Below, one piece after another: positions 1 through 6,649 of a stretch of 64,000 nucleotides of DNA. Both the position numbers and the translations under genes were made by a program. Source of the stretch: Rugamonas rivuli (lineage in GTDB: Bacteria; Pseudomonadota; Gammaproteobacteria; Burkholderiales; Burkholderiaceae_D). The stretch covers positions 372,001-436,000 of the forward strand of contig NZ_WHUF01000004.1 in NCBI RefSeq assembly GCF_009380165.1, read 5' to 3'. The notes beneath the pieces are model-generated. The model ran no database searches, was not told the DNA's origin, and saw only the letters and a program-made list of their open reading frames with translations. Numbering within the stretch: the first letter of the stretch is position 1; each line of letters begins with the position of its first letter.

Positions 1-195
1 ACAGTCGATTCCTCGTTTCGCATTTGCCACGGCATCGCGATCTCCACCCTGCGACATGCGAGTCAGAGAGTCCTCTGCCTCTTTCAAATATCCGTGCGGA
101 GTAACTTCATACGGAAATGAAAAATCGCGAAAAGCACAGCGTTCGTACTCCGTAAGTACATGGTGAAACTCTTGTAGGAACTGCCCAATTTTCAT
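1..195 (-). CDS. Hypothetical protein, 3' part outside the window
   Basis: An open frame runs leftward from ATG at 195 to the window edge (65 codons, no stop), beginning MKIGQFLQEFHHVLTEYERC. It is acidic and soluble, with no signal peptide or membrane segment. The visible end (AVANAKRGIDC) resembles the 'NAKRAI-hydrophobic' stretch I associate with small uncharacterised proteins of accessory regions, but I cannot name a family. Base composition is visibly more AT-rich than the housekeeping part of the window, which fits horizontally acquired DNA. Its C-terminal part lies outside the window. Confidence 0.5.
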   Translation of the reverse strand, partial: MKIGQFLQEFHHVLTEYERCAFRDFSFPYEVTPHGYLKEAEDSLTRMSQGGDRDAVANAKRGIDC

Positions 196-710
196 TGATG
201 AGATCTATCGTGTGCGATAACCGGAGGTTGGAGCGCCTGGCGCGTAAGCTATCCGGTTGATTAAGGATGGACAAATATTACATTAAGGGTCGCCAAGAGC
301 GAAATCGCGAATTCCGTGCACCAACATAACGATTTGAGGCTTAGCATTCCTTGGAAGCATTTAGTCTTTAGACTTGTGCTGTCAGCTTTGAGATGGGCCG
401 CGTCGATTTGCTTGCTGATGATGGCGCGCAGCTTCCTGAACTCATCATCAAAGCACTCATCGTTCGCAGCGCGTTTCTTCAAGTGCGGCAGCACCTGAAC
501 ATCGCGACGTTACGAGAAGACAAGCCTATCGGAATGGAATACAGGGCCGCAGTCAAAGCTGCGGACTTTGCCTCGATCTTCCCTGTCTCGACATTGTGTA
601 ATTCCACAGTAAGGTTCAAAGACCAAGTCTGAATTCGGGACTAATCCTTGATTTAAGACTAGTAGTTCGACAAAAGTATTTGGCGAGATGCAGTAACGCC
701 GTCGAGGACA
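196..710. other. Gene-poor AT-richer stretch, no supported gene
   Basis: About 500 bases without a convincing gene. Several short overlapping frames exist on both strands, none with a ribosome binding site or recognisable motif. On the minus strand, two adjacent frames meeting near 480-500 read like protein in parts (VELHNVETGKIEAKSAAL, then LPHLKKRAANDECFDDEFRK). That could be a decayed, frameshifted gene, but it is too weak to call. Composition resembles the partial gene to its left. Confidence 0.4.
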
Positions 711-748
711 AAAAAAATCCGCTGCTCCCATGAGGAGTAGCGGATTTC
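711..748 (-). terminator. Rho-independent terminator of the first PEP-CTERM gene
   Basis: Reading leftward, a hairpin with arms AAATCCGCT-x-CTCC and GGAG-x-AGCGGATTT (716-747) is followed by a run of eight T residues (A-run at 711-717 on the plus strand). It lies about 15 bp past the stop of the PEP-CTERM gene at 763. A similar hairpin style recurs beside tRNA-Thr at 9546-9584. Confidence 0.8.
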
Positions 749-762
749 TTCACCAAGTGCGT

Positions 763-1452
763 TCAAGCTGCCGTGGGCGTATGCGCCTTGCGTTTGCGCG
801 CCACGCAGCCTACCAGCGCCAGGCCGCCGAGCAGCATGGCGTAGGTTTCAGGCTCCGGCACCGCAACCAGCACGTCGCCGTTACGCACAGCCATGGCGCC
901 GATCAGCCCGGTCTGCGGACTCTCGCCATTGATGCCGGCGAAGAAGCTGAAGTTGTAGGCGTAGTCCCAGTGCGTCGCATGCGGGCCGTCCAGCCAGACC
1001 ATCGCGGGAAGGCCGTCGACGCCGCCGAACGGTCCTTGAGGATGCGTGCCCGTCTGCGGATTGCCATCATGATCGACCGCAGGCTGCGCGCCCAGAATAT
1101 CGTAGTACAAATGGGCCGCGTCGGAACCTATGCCCTTGACGGTGCTGGGATAGTAATCGGAATCGTAGACGCTGCCTGCGGACGGCAGATGCCATCCGGT
1201 CAAACCGCCCCAGTTGAGGCTGGCCCAGCTGCTGGCCTGGGTGTAGGTCATCACATTGGCGCCCGTGGTGGTGCGCAGCCAGGTGATGTCGTAGTCCGCG
1301 TCATACAGGTAGACGGCGTTCGAATCGTTGGCCGAGATCGCATGGAAGAACTGGTCGCGCCCGGCCAGGGGCGTGCCGGCCATGGCTGGCAAGGCGGTGG
1401 CGGCCAGTAGCAATGCGGCAGCGATAGTGCTCAGTTTTTTGTAGTGCTTCAT
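763..1452 (-). CDS. PEP-CTERM sorting domain exported protein
   Basis: 229 aa. An N-terminal Sec signal peptide (MKHYKKLSTIAAALLLAATALPAMA) is followed by an aromatic and Asn/Gly-rich extracellular domain. Residues such as DADYDITWLRTT and GGLTGWHLPSAG resemble the DUF1566/Lcl-type fold, where W-L-P motifs recur. The C-terminus is a classic PEP-CTERM tripartite signal: VPEPETYAM, a hydrophobic segment, then a basic RKRKA tail. In the known system this signal is recognised by exosortase (EpsH/XrtA) and the protein is processed at the cell surface, often with exopolysaccharide production. No exosortase gene is in this window, so the machinery must be elsewhere. Ligand and function are unknown. 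Confidence 0.85.
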   Translation of the reverse strand: MKHYKKLSTIAAALLLAATALPAMAGTPLAGRDQFFHAISANDSNAVYLYDADYDITWLRTTTGANVMTYTQASSWASLNWGGLTGWHLPSAGSVYDSDYYPSTVKGIGSDAAHLYYDILGAQPAVDHDGNPQTGTHPQGPFGGVDGLPAMVWLDGPHATHWDYAYNFSFFAGINGESPQTGLIGAMAVRNGDVLVAVPEPETYAMLLGGLALVGCVARKRKAHTPTAA

Positions 1453-1515
1453 TTTAAATTCTCCAGGTTGGAACAGCAGATGAGGACGCCAGTCCGGGCG
1501 TACACGGTGATGAAT

Positions 1516-2133
1516 TCATGCGCGCTTGGCGCGCCGTCCTACGATGCCGAGCAAGCCCAGGCCGGCGAACAGCATCGCGTAGCTGGCCGGTTCCGGCACC
1601 GCCGTCACATTGATGTTGTCCACCTGGACGTAGCTTTGGCTCAGCAGATTGCCGGTGAGGACAACCGACGCCAGATTGGTCCAGCCTTCGAAGTCGACCG
1701 GTGTCAAGCCGCCGCCGTTGTGCGCCTGCACGAAGCCCGAAACAGTCGAGCCATCGGCAAACACGCCCTTGATGCCCATCCTGGCGTCATTGCCGGCAAA
1801 GTCGCCCGGCGAAAATTCCAGGCTGTTGAGGTTGAACAGCGCGGCGTCCTGGCGGCGGAACGTGACCGCGTTGGTCTCGGTGTGGGAGACGATGTCGTGC
1901 GGCGCGAACTTCAGCACATTGGTGCCGTTGCTATACGGCTGGACGCCGCCGGCGACCATTTCGAAGTCAATCGCGGTGAAGACGAAGCCCTGCGTGGTGA
2001 AGATGGTCGGACGCACAGCGACACTGGTCAGGTCTGGGTTGTCGAAGGTGATGGTGTCGGCAAATGCCAGCGGCGCGCTGCAGCCGGCGGCAAAGGCAAG
2101 CGCGGACAACATGGGTTTGATGGAAGATTTCAT
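1516..2133 (-). CDS. PEP-CTERM sorting domain exported protein
   Basis: 205 aa. It has a signal peptide (cleavage near APLAFA-DT), a beta-rich central domain starting ITFDNPDLTSVAV that looks like the jelly-roll cores common in PEP-CTERM proteins, and a C-terminal VPEPASYAMLFAGLGLLGIVGRRAKRA sorting signal. It lies 63 bp upstream of the other PEP-CTERM gene in the same direction, so the pair may be co-transcribed. A promoter-like TTGACA overlaps the stop codon of the histidine kinase gene upstream. Role unknown; probably a surface or matrix protein processed by an exosortase encoded elsewhere. Confidence 0.85.
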   Translation of the reverse strand: MKSSIKPMLSALAFAAGCSAPLAFADTITFDNPDLTSVAVRPTIFTTQGFVFTAIDFEMVAGGVQPYSNGTNVLKFAPHDIVSHTETNAVTFRRQDAALFNLNSLEFSPGDFAGNDARMGIKGVFADGSTVSGFVQAHNGGGLTPVDFEGWTNLASVVLTGNLLSQSYVQVDNINVTAVPEPASYAMLFAGLGLLGIVGRRAKRA

Positions 2134-2213
2134 GACGGTTTCCCCGGTGGTTGTTGTGGGATGGCGGTGTTCGCCATCGGCCCAGCCACTGTAGTCACCG
2201 CCGGTCAGCGGGG

Positions 2214-2243
2214 AAATACGGAAATCACCGTATTTTTTGTCAA
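2214..2243 (-). promoter_or_regulatory. Candidate promoter with inverted repeat for the PEP-CTERM pair
   Basis: On the minus strand a consensus -35 box TTGACA (2243-2238) includes the stop codon of the histidine kinase gene. The downstream region is a perfect 8-bp inverted repeat, AAATACGG-N6-CCGTATTT (2214-2235), which covers the expected -10 position. The -10 itself is weak (CGTATT at 17 bp spacing). The inverted repeat could be an operator or, read rightward into its T6 run, a terminator-like hairpin. Confidence 0.35.
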
Positions 2244-4132
2244 CACATCAACGTTGAGGGGATGAAAACTGCGAAGCAACTGCCACGTCCCGGCGTGGAC
2301 GCGATGCGCAGCGCATAGCCGCACTGCTGGCAGAGGTTCTTGACGATGAACAGGCCGAGGCCGAAGCCTTCGCTGTGGCCGCCCTGCTCAAACGGCTGCA
2401 ACAGCCGCTCGCGGGCCGGCGCGGGAATGCCGGGCCCGGTGTCGAACAGCTGGATCTCGACGCCGCCGGGACGGCGCCGCGTGCCGAGCACGATGCGTCC
2501 GCTGGACGTATGGCGCACGGCATTGGCCAGCAGGTTGGCAAGGATGCGGTACAGCAGCAGCGACGAGCCTGTCACCCGCACGTCGCTGGCGCGCACCGAC
2601 AGGCGCAGGCCCTTGACGCTGGCCTCCGCCTGGAAGGCTTGCCCCAACTGCCCGAACATGGAAGTGAGCACGATGGGCTCGGGCAGGCGCTGGTCCTGCC
2701 GCGCCTGCTCGATGAGGTCTTTGAGCAGGGACTGCGCATAGGCCAGCGTGGTATCGATATGCTCGGCGATGGGGCCGTGCTGCGGCGCCAGCGCGCTGAA
2801 CGCCAGCCGCAGCGAGGCCAGCGGCTGGGCGATGTCGTGGCTGGCCGTCGCCAGGCGCAGCAGGCGCTCGTTGGCTTGCTCAAGGGCCGCCAGCTTGGTT
2901 TGTTCGGCCAGCAGCAGTTGCTCGGCCTCGGCCAGACGGAGCAGGCGGCTCTCGGCCTGGCGCGCATTGAACTTCTGGAATTGACTGACAACGGCCGCGC
3001 CGAACAGCAGCGTCTCGCCGAGGCCGCCGAATTTCGGGAAGGACAGCACGGAAAAAAACGGCACCAGCTGCACGCCCAGAACGACGAAGATAAACAGGAT
3101 CAACGGGATGAACATCAAGATCGATGTACCCAGCAAATAAAAGCGCGCCGCCTCGATGCGCCGGCGCACGCCGATGAACGCAACCGCGCAACCGAAGCCA
3201 GAGTAGGCCAGCATTTGTATCGTCAGCAGCGTATCGAGCTCGTAGATCAGGTGTGCGGCGACCGTCAATACGCAAACCGCGAGCAGCGCCCTGTGCCAAC
3301 GGAGCAGCTGTGGCATGCGCGTTCGCATCTGCATGAAATCCATGGCGAAGCCGATATGCGCCATCAACGACAGTCCACCCAGCACTCCCGGAGCCAGCAT
3401 ATTCCAGGCTGGCGCACCGGGCCACAGGAAGGCGAAGTTATATCCCTCGACCTGGCCGACGAAAAGTATATTCGTCAGCACGATGGCGCCATACATGCGG
3501 TAGCCAAGCGCGCGCTGTCCGCCGAGCCCGAGCACGGCCACCGGCACCATCGCCAGCATGATGCCAACCACCAGGCCGCTGAACAGATGCTCTTCGGTAT
3601 CGCTGGCGTTGAGCTGGTCGGCATTCCACAGACGTGCCTGCATCAACATCTTGCCGTGGCTGTGATAATAAACGTAGACCGTGGCCGCGCCAGGCGCCAG
3701 CGACAACGGCGCCATCAGGCGGCGATGCTGAACGGGACGGTCGGCGTAGGTGCTGGCGGTGCCGAGGGCCAGCACGCTGCGCACCTGCCCGCCCTGCTGC
3801 TGATAGACCTGCACGCGGTAGGCATCCGGAAGGCCGATGTCGAGCAAATACCTGCCGCCGGCGGTGGATAAATCGATGCGGTACCACTCACCGCCAGTCA
3901 GCACAGGCAGGCCGAGGGCCGTCAGGACTTGCGCGGCGGCCGCATCCGGGAGTGCGTGCACGCATCCGCGCAAGCTGGCCTGCCCGTCCGCCGATTCGGC
4001 GCATACCTGGGCCAGCGTGGGGGCGGCGCAACAGCACAACAGCAAGGCCATCCAGAGCGCACGAAGGCGCACCGCCAATAAGCCTGATGTGAAGAATCTG
4101 GAAAACAATGACGCCCCCGAAGATGTTATCAT
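2240..4132 (-). CDS. 7TMR-DISM sensor histidine kinase
   Basis: 630 aa from the ATG at 4132; an upstream ATG at 4171 would overlap the divergent gene. Order of parts: signal peptide; periplasmic 7TMR-DISMED2-like beta domain (about residues 45-185); seven hydrophobic segments of the 7TMR-DISM type (about 185-390); a coiled linker rich in Glu/Gln/Ala; a HisKA-like phosphoacceptor in ATASHDIAQPLASL; and a HATPase_c domain with N-box LANLLANAVRH, DTGPGIP (G1) and GFGLGLF (G2). It is expected to autophosphorylate on the His of SHD and pass phosphate to a response regulator, most plausibly the divergent neighbour. DISM sensors often bind carbohydrates or other small ligands; the ligand here is unknown. 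Confidence 0.85.
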   Translation of the reverse strand: MITSSGASLFSRFFTSGLLAVRLRALWMALLLCCCAAPTLAQVCAESADGQASLRGCVHALPDAAAAQVLTALGLPVLTGGEWYRIDLSTAGGRYLLDIGLPDAYRVQVYQQQGGQVRSVLALGTASTYADRPVQHRRLMAPLSLAPGAATVYVYYHSHGKMLMQARLWNADQLNASDTEEHLFSGLVVGIMLAMVPVAVLGLGGQRALGYRMYGAIVLTNILFVGQVEGYNFAFLWPGAPAWNMLAPGVLGGLSLMAHIGFAMDFMQMRTRMPQLLRWHRALLAVCVLTVAAHLIYELDTLLTIQMLAYSGFGCAVAFIGVRRRIEAARFYLLGTSILMFIPLILFIFVVLGVQLVPFFSVLSFPKFGGLGETLLFGAAVVSQFQKFNARQAESRLLRLAEAEQLLLAEQTKLAALEQANERLLRLATASHDIAQPLASLRLAFSALAPQHGPIAEHIDTTLAYAQSLLKDLIEQARQDQRLPEPIVLTSMFGQLGQAFQAEASVKGLRLSVRASDVRVTGSSLLLYRILANLLANAVRHTSSGRIVLGTRRRPGGVEIQLFDTGPGIPAPARERLLQPFEQGGHSEGFGLGLFIVKNLCQQCGYALRIASTPGRGSCFAVFIPSTLMC

Positions 4133-4163
4133 TATTCTATCACCGTTTCCGATAGTCATCTTT

Positions 4164-4763
4164 ATGAACATCCTGCTGGCAGACGATCACACCATATTCC
4201 GGCAAGGGCTGAAATTGCTGCTGCAGAGCCAGGAGGGGATGCGGGTTGTGGCCGAGGTCGCCAGCCTGGATCAGGTACAGCCGGCGCTGCAACAGCAGGC
4301 GATCGACTTGCTGATACTCGACTACCACATGCCTGGGGGCGAGTCGTCGGCGATGCTGGGGTATTGCAAGCAGCGCTATCCGGAGTTGAAAGTGATCGCG
4401 CTGACCGGCACGCAATCGGGGATTGTTCTCAAGCAGTTGCGGGATGCCCGGGCGGATGCGGTGTTGCTCAAGGATTGCTCCGGCCCGGAGTTATTGCGCT
4501 GCATCGCGCAGGTGATGGATGGCAGGACGGTGCTCAGCGACGCGGTGCAGCAGCAGATCGCCACCTGCAACGAGCTGTTGACGGCGCGCGAGCTGCAGAC
4601 GGTACAGCTGATTTACCAGGGCTACGCCAGCACCGATGTCGCGGCACAGCTGAACCTGTCGGCCAAAACCGTCGACAAGCACAGGGAAAACGTCATGCGC
4701 AAACTGCAGGTGCACAACGTGGTCCAGTTGATACACAAGTTACGCCAGCTTAATCTCGTATGA
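4164..4763 (+). CDS. LuxR/NarL-type response regulator
   Basis: 199 aa, MNILLADDHTIFRQG onward. The receiver domain has acidic pocket residues D7/D8 and phosphoacceptor D53 (LLILDYHMPGG). A C-terminal LuxR helix-turn-helix (LTARELQTVQLIYQGYAST, then LSAKTVDKHRENVMRKL) completes a standard NarL/FixJ architecture. A longer in-frame extension to 3837 exists but runs through the kinase gene on the other strand and is not credible. The start lies 31 bp from that of the divergent kinase, and no clear Shine-Dalgarno precedes it. Probably the cognate partner of that kinase; target genes unknown, with the nearby PEP-CTERM genes as candidates. Confidence 0.85.
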   Translation: MNILLADDHTIFRQGLKLLLQSQEGMRVVAEVASLDQVQPALQQQAIDLLILDYHMPGGESSAMLGYCKQRYPELKVIALTGTQSGIVLKQLRDARADAVLLKDCSGPELLRCIAQVMDGRTVLSDAVQQQIATCNELLTARELQTVQLIYQGYASTDVAAQLNLSAKTVDKHRENVMRKLQVHNVVQLIHKLRQLNLV

Positions 4764-4921
4764 TTTATATCGTTTATATAATTCTTAGCCAGCTCTTCTG
4801 AAGCCCCCGCCACAACAACACGCCAACTTTGCGAGCGATCAAAAGCTCGCGCTTTGCGCGCTGTTAAATTCGACTTCCAGCCACACCGCGCTCTCGACTC
4901 ATCCCTTCCAGGAGCGATCAC

Positions 4922-5455
4922 ATGGAACCGAAACCAGCAACCAAAGCTCAAACCGCACAACTTGCGCCGGCGACAGACGACTCAGCGCGCCTGGCCCAGA
5001 TTCGCTCGCTTGTCGAAGCCAATAACAAGTCCACGCTCAACACCGACCTGATCATCTGCCAGATCTACATGGAGTCGCGCTTTGACGCCCGTGCCGGCGC
5101 CAGGCAAGATGCACACGGGCTCATGCAGATGCAACGGCAAGGGGTTCAACAGGTGTTCAAGTACAGGAAGCAGAAAGAACTAGGCCATATGCCCAGTGAC
5201 GCCCAAACCAAGGCCGCGTTCGCCGAAGGATCTGCCATGTACGACAGCGCCGCCATATTCGACGAAGCGACCAATATCCAACTTGGCAGCGAATATATGC
5301 AATACTGGTTGGACACGTCACCGACAGTCGCGGCCGCCTATGCACGCTATCGAGGCCTTTCAAATGGCATCTACTACAAGAAGATCAGCGCAAGCGCCGC
5401 ACGCCTGCATGACGATCCCACCAACATGCAAATATTGCGCGATATGGTGAAATGA
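4922..5455 (+). CDS. SLT-domain lytic transglycosylase without signal peptide (effector-like)
   Basis: 177 aa with a lysozyme-like SLT fold. Catalytic Glu51 lies in QIYMESRFDARAGA, followed by the family motif HGLMQMQ (residues 65-71) and a C-terminal YARYRGL motif typical of the second half of the fold. SLT enzymes cleave peptidoglycan glycan strands with formation of 1,6-anhydro-MurNAc. There is no N-terminal signal peptide, so the enzyme would need a dedicated route to reach peptidoglycan. A ribosome binding site AGGAG precedes the ATG. The stop overlaps the start of the next gene (ATGA at 5452), implying translational coupling with an exported partner. That arrangement is typical of contact-dependent peptidoglycan-degrading effector/immunity pairs; no secretion genes lie nearby, so delivery is inference. 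Confidence 0.75.
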   Translation: MEPKPATKAQTAQLAPATDDSARLAQIRSLVEANNKSTLNTDLIICQIYMESRFDARAGARQDAHGLMQMQRQGVQQVFKYRKQKELGHMPSDAQTKAAFAEGSAMYDSAAIFDEATNIQLGSEYMQYWLDTSPTVAAAYARYRGLSNGIYYKKISASAARLHDDPTNMQILRDMVK

Positions 5456-6018
5456 TAGTGCGTCTAACGACACTCGGCCTGCTGCTCTTCGCTGCAACGG
5501 CAAACGCAACGCAGCTCACGCTAGTGCGCTCCTGCCAGCTCGATGACGGATCGCAAGTGGCTTTGCTGGCGGAGCCTACGGTTGAGGGTAATCGGTTTCA
5601 TCTGAAGATAGACGGGGCCGTTGGAACGGCATTTGACGATATGCCCGACACAGACGTTATCGGCAACGTCGCCCTGGCGAAATGCGTCGATCGTTCACTC
5701 GTCTTTGCCATCAGCTACGGCCCGCCCTATCTCAAGGGAGCGGTGGTGCGGAAGAACCCTGTCAGCCATCGTCTCGAACGCATCGACTTTTCCGAGAAGG
5801 CACTGCCACGCTGGCTGTATGTCAACTCAAGGGAGATGCAGTTAGTCATTCCCAACATTGGCCATGAGGTGGCCTCAAGATATCTGGTCTACCGCTACTC
5901 CGCCGCCGATGGGCAATCACTGGAGCCAGCCGCGCGCGATACGCTGCCGAGCGGGCGAGGATTCGAGAAGTTGGAGATATCGAGACAGATGCCATACGGC
6001 CCTGGTCGCGATAAGTAA
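5452..6018 (+). CDS. Exported protein, candidate periplasmic immunity protein
   Basis: 188 aa, no family recognised. A clear Sec signal peptide (MIVRLTTLGLLLFAATANA) precedes a compact beta-rich domain with two cysteines (in VRSCQLDD and LAKCVDRS) that could form a disulfide in the periplasm. It overlaps the SLT gene by four bases (ATGA), so the two are co-translated. Periplasmic location, small size and tight coupling to an unsecreted peptidoglycan hydrolase suggest it protects the producer from that enzyme; this is inferred from context only. The gene ends abruptly next to a truncated toxin remnant, so its 3' end marks a recombination junction. Confidence 0.6.
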   Translation: MIVRLTTLGLLLFAATANATQLTLVRSCQLDDGSQVALLAEPTVEGNRFHLKIDGAVGTAFDDMPDTDVIGNVALAKCVDRSLVFAISYGPPYLKGAVVRKNPVSHRLERIDFSEKALPRWLYVNSREMQLVIPNIGHEVASRYLVYRYSAADGQSLEPAARDTLPSGRGFEKLEISRQMPYGPGRDK

Positions 6019-6034
6019 GTGGAGCTTCCGATAA

Positions 6035-6103
6035 CAGGACATGGAACTGATCGCGGCTCGTCTGAAGGCCGTGGTAGCCCTGGAAAATGATCCCTCAGCA
6101 TGA
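6035..6103 (+). pseudogene. Remnant of a HigB/Gp49-like toxin (C-terminal codons only)
   Basis: Immediately upstream of the antitoxin, and overlapping it by ATGA at 6100-6103, an open frame reads QDMELIAARLKAVVALENDPSA after an in-frame stop at 6032. RelE/HigB-type (Gp49-like, DUF891) toxins that precede this antitoxin family commonly end in a helix of the form '-D-ELAxARLKAV-'. The overlap with the antitoxin start is the normal arrangement for an intact pair. The rest of the toxin is absent and is replaced by the end of the upstream exported-protein gene. Confidence 0.5.
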
Positions 6104-6441
6104 ATACACCCGAAATCATCGATAAAATTTCCATCGAAGCAGGCAGTGACCATGCCTACGCCGACCTCGGCCGCCCGGATGCCGGCGAAATGATTGTAAA
6201 GGCGGGGCTCGTGCTGGAGATCGCGCTGGCCCTGAAGAGTCGGCGCCTGACACAGCAACGCGCGGCCGAACTACTTGGCATATCGCAACCTAAACTCTCC
6301 GATCTGCTGCGCGGCAAGTTCCGTGGCATCAGCCAGGCCAAGATGATCGAGTACCTGAACCGGCTCGGCTACGATGTCGATATAGTGGTGAGGAAGAACA
6401 CTCGACGCACGCCAGGACAGACCCAAGTCCTCATCGCGTGA
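6100..6441 (+). CDS. XRE-family HigA-like antitoxin, orphan
   Basis: 113 aa. It matches the common antitoxin pattern: an acidic start, GSDHAYADLGRPDAGEMIVKAGL, then a helix-turn-helix, LTQQRAAELLGISQPKLSDLLRGKFRGISQAKMIEYLNRLG (residues about 50-92), and a short basic tail. Proteins of this family normally bind and neutralise a RelE/Gp49-type mRNA interferase encoded just upstream and repress the shared operon. Here only the last codons of such a toxin remain upstream, so it is an orphan, possibly serving as a plain repressor or an antidote to a related toxin elsewhere. Confidence 0.8.
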   Translation: MNTPEIIDKISIEAGSDHAYADLGRPDAGEMIVKAGLVLEIALALKSRRLTQQRAAELLGISQPKLSDLLRGKFRGISQAKMIEYLNRLGYDVDIVVRKNTRRTPGQTQVLIA

Positions 6442-6466
6442 CGCCAACCTCCCTAGCCCCCGCAAA

Positions 6467-6541
6467 GACAACAGAAAACCCGTTCCTCCCAGAGATAAAA
6501 GCGTTTTTTTGCTAATTCTGGTGCGCTTGCCGGGATCGAAT
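6467..6541 (-). repeat. Decayed duplicate of the tRNA-Thr 3' end and its terminator (attachment-site remnant)
   Basis: Bases 6519-6540 (tggtgcgcttgccgggatcgaa when read on plus) match the tRNA-Thr(CGT) 3' end at 9619-9641 except for one missing C and one G/A change. To its left, GACAAC-A-rich-ACCCG...AGCG (6467-6510) matches the tRNA-flanking terminator at 9542-9584, also degraded. The two copies are direct repeats enclosing the 782-aa gene. This is the expected trace of integration into a tRNA 3' end, but the decay means the site is old or was rebuilt. Confidence 0.6.
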
Positions 6542-6649
6542 TCTCTATGAAAAAAGGTCAAACCCCTACCAAATCCCCCACTTGTAAAAACGCTCGCCCG
6601 TTCGATTCCACACCAGTACTTTAAAGAAATGTGGTCATCAAAATTCTGC

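Noticed and set aside
393..632. Rightward 79-codon frame considered as a transposase or integrase fragment
   Set aside because: No DDE or tyrosine recombinase motif, no terminal repeats and no ribosome binding site.
261..634. Possible frameshifted gene on the minus strand (VETGKIEAKSAAL in one frame, LPHLKKRAANDECFDDEFRK in the next)
   Set aside because: Two partial, protein-like fragments in adjacent frames, no start signal and no recognisable family; not enough to call even a pseudogene.
3837..4163. N-terminal extension of the LuxR-type response regulator
   Set aside because: The extension runs antisense through the kinase signal-peptide region; homology starts exactly at MNILLADDH (4164).
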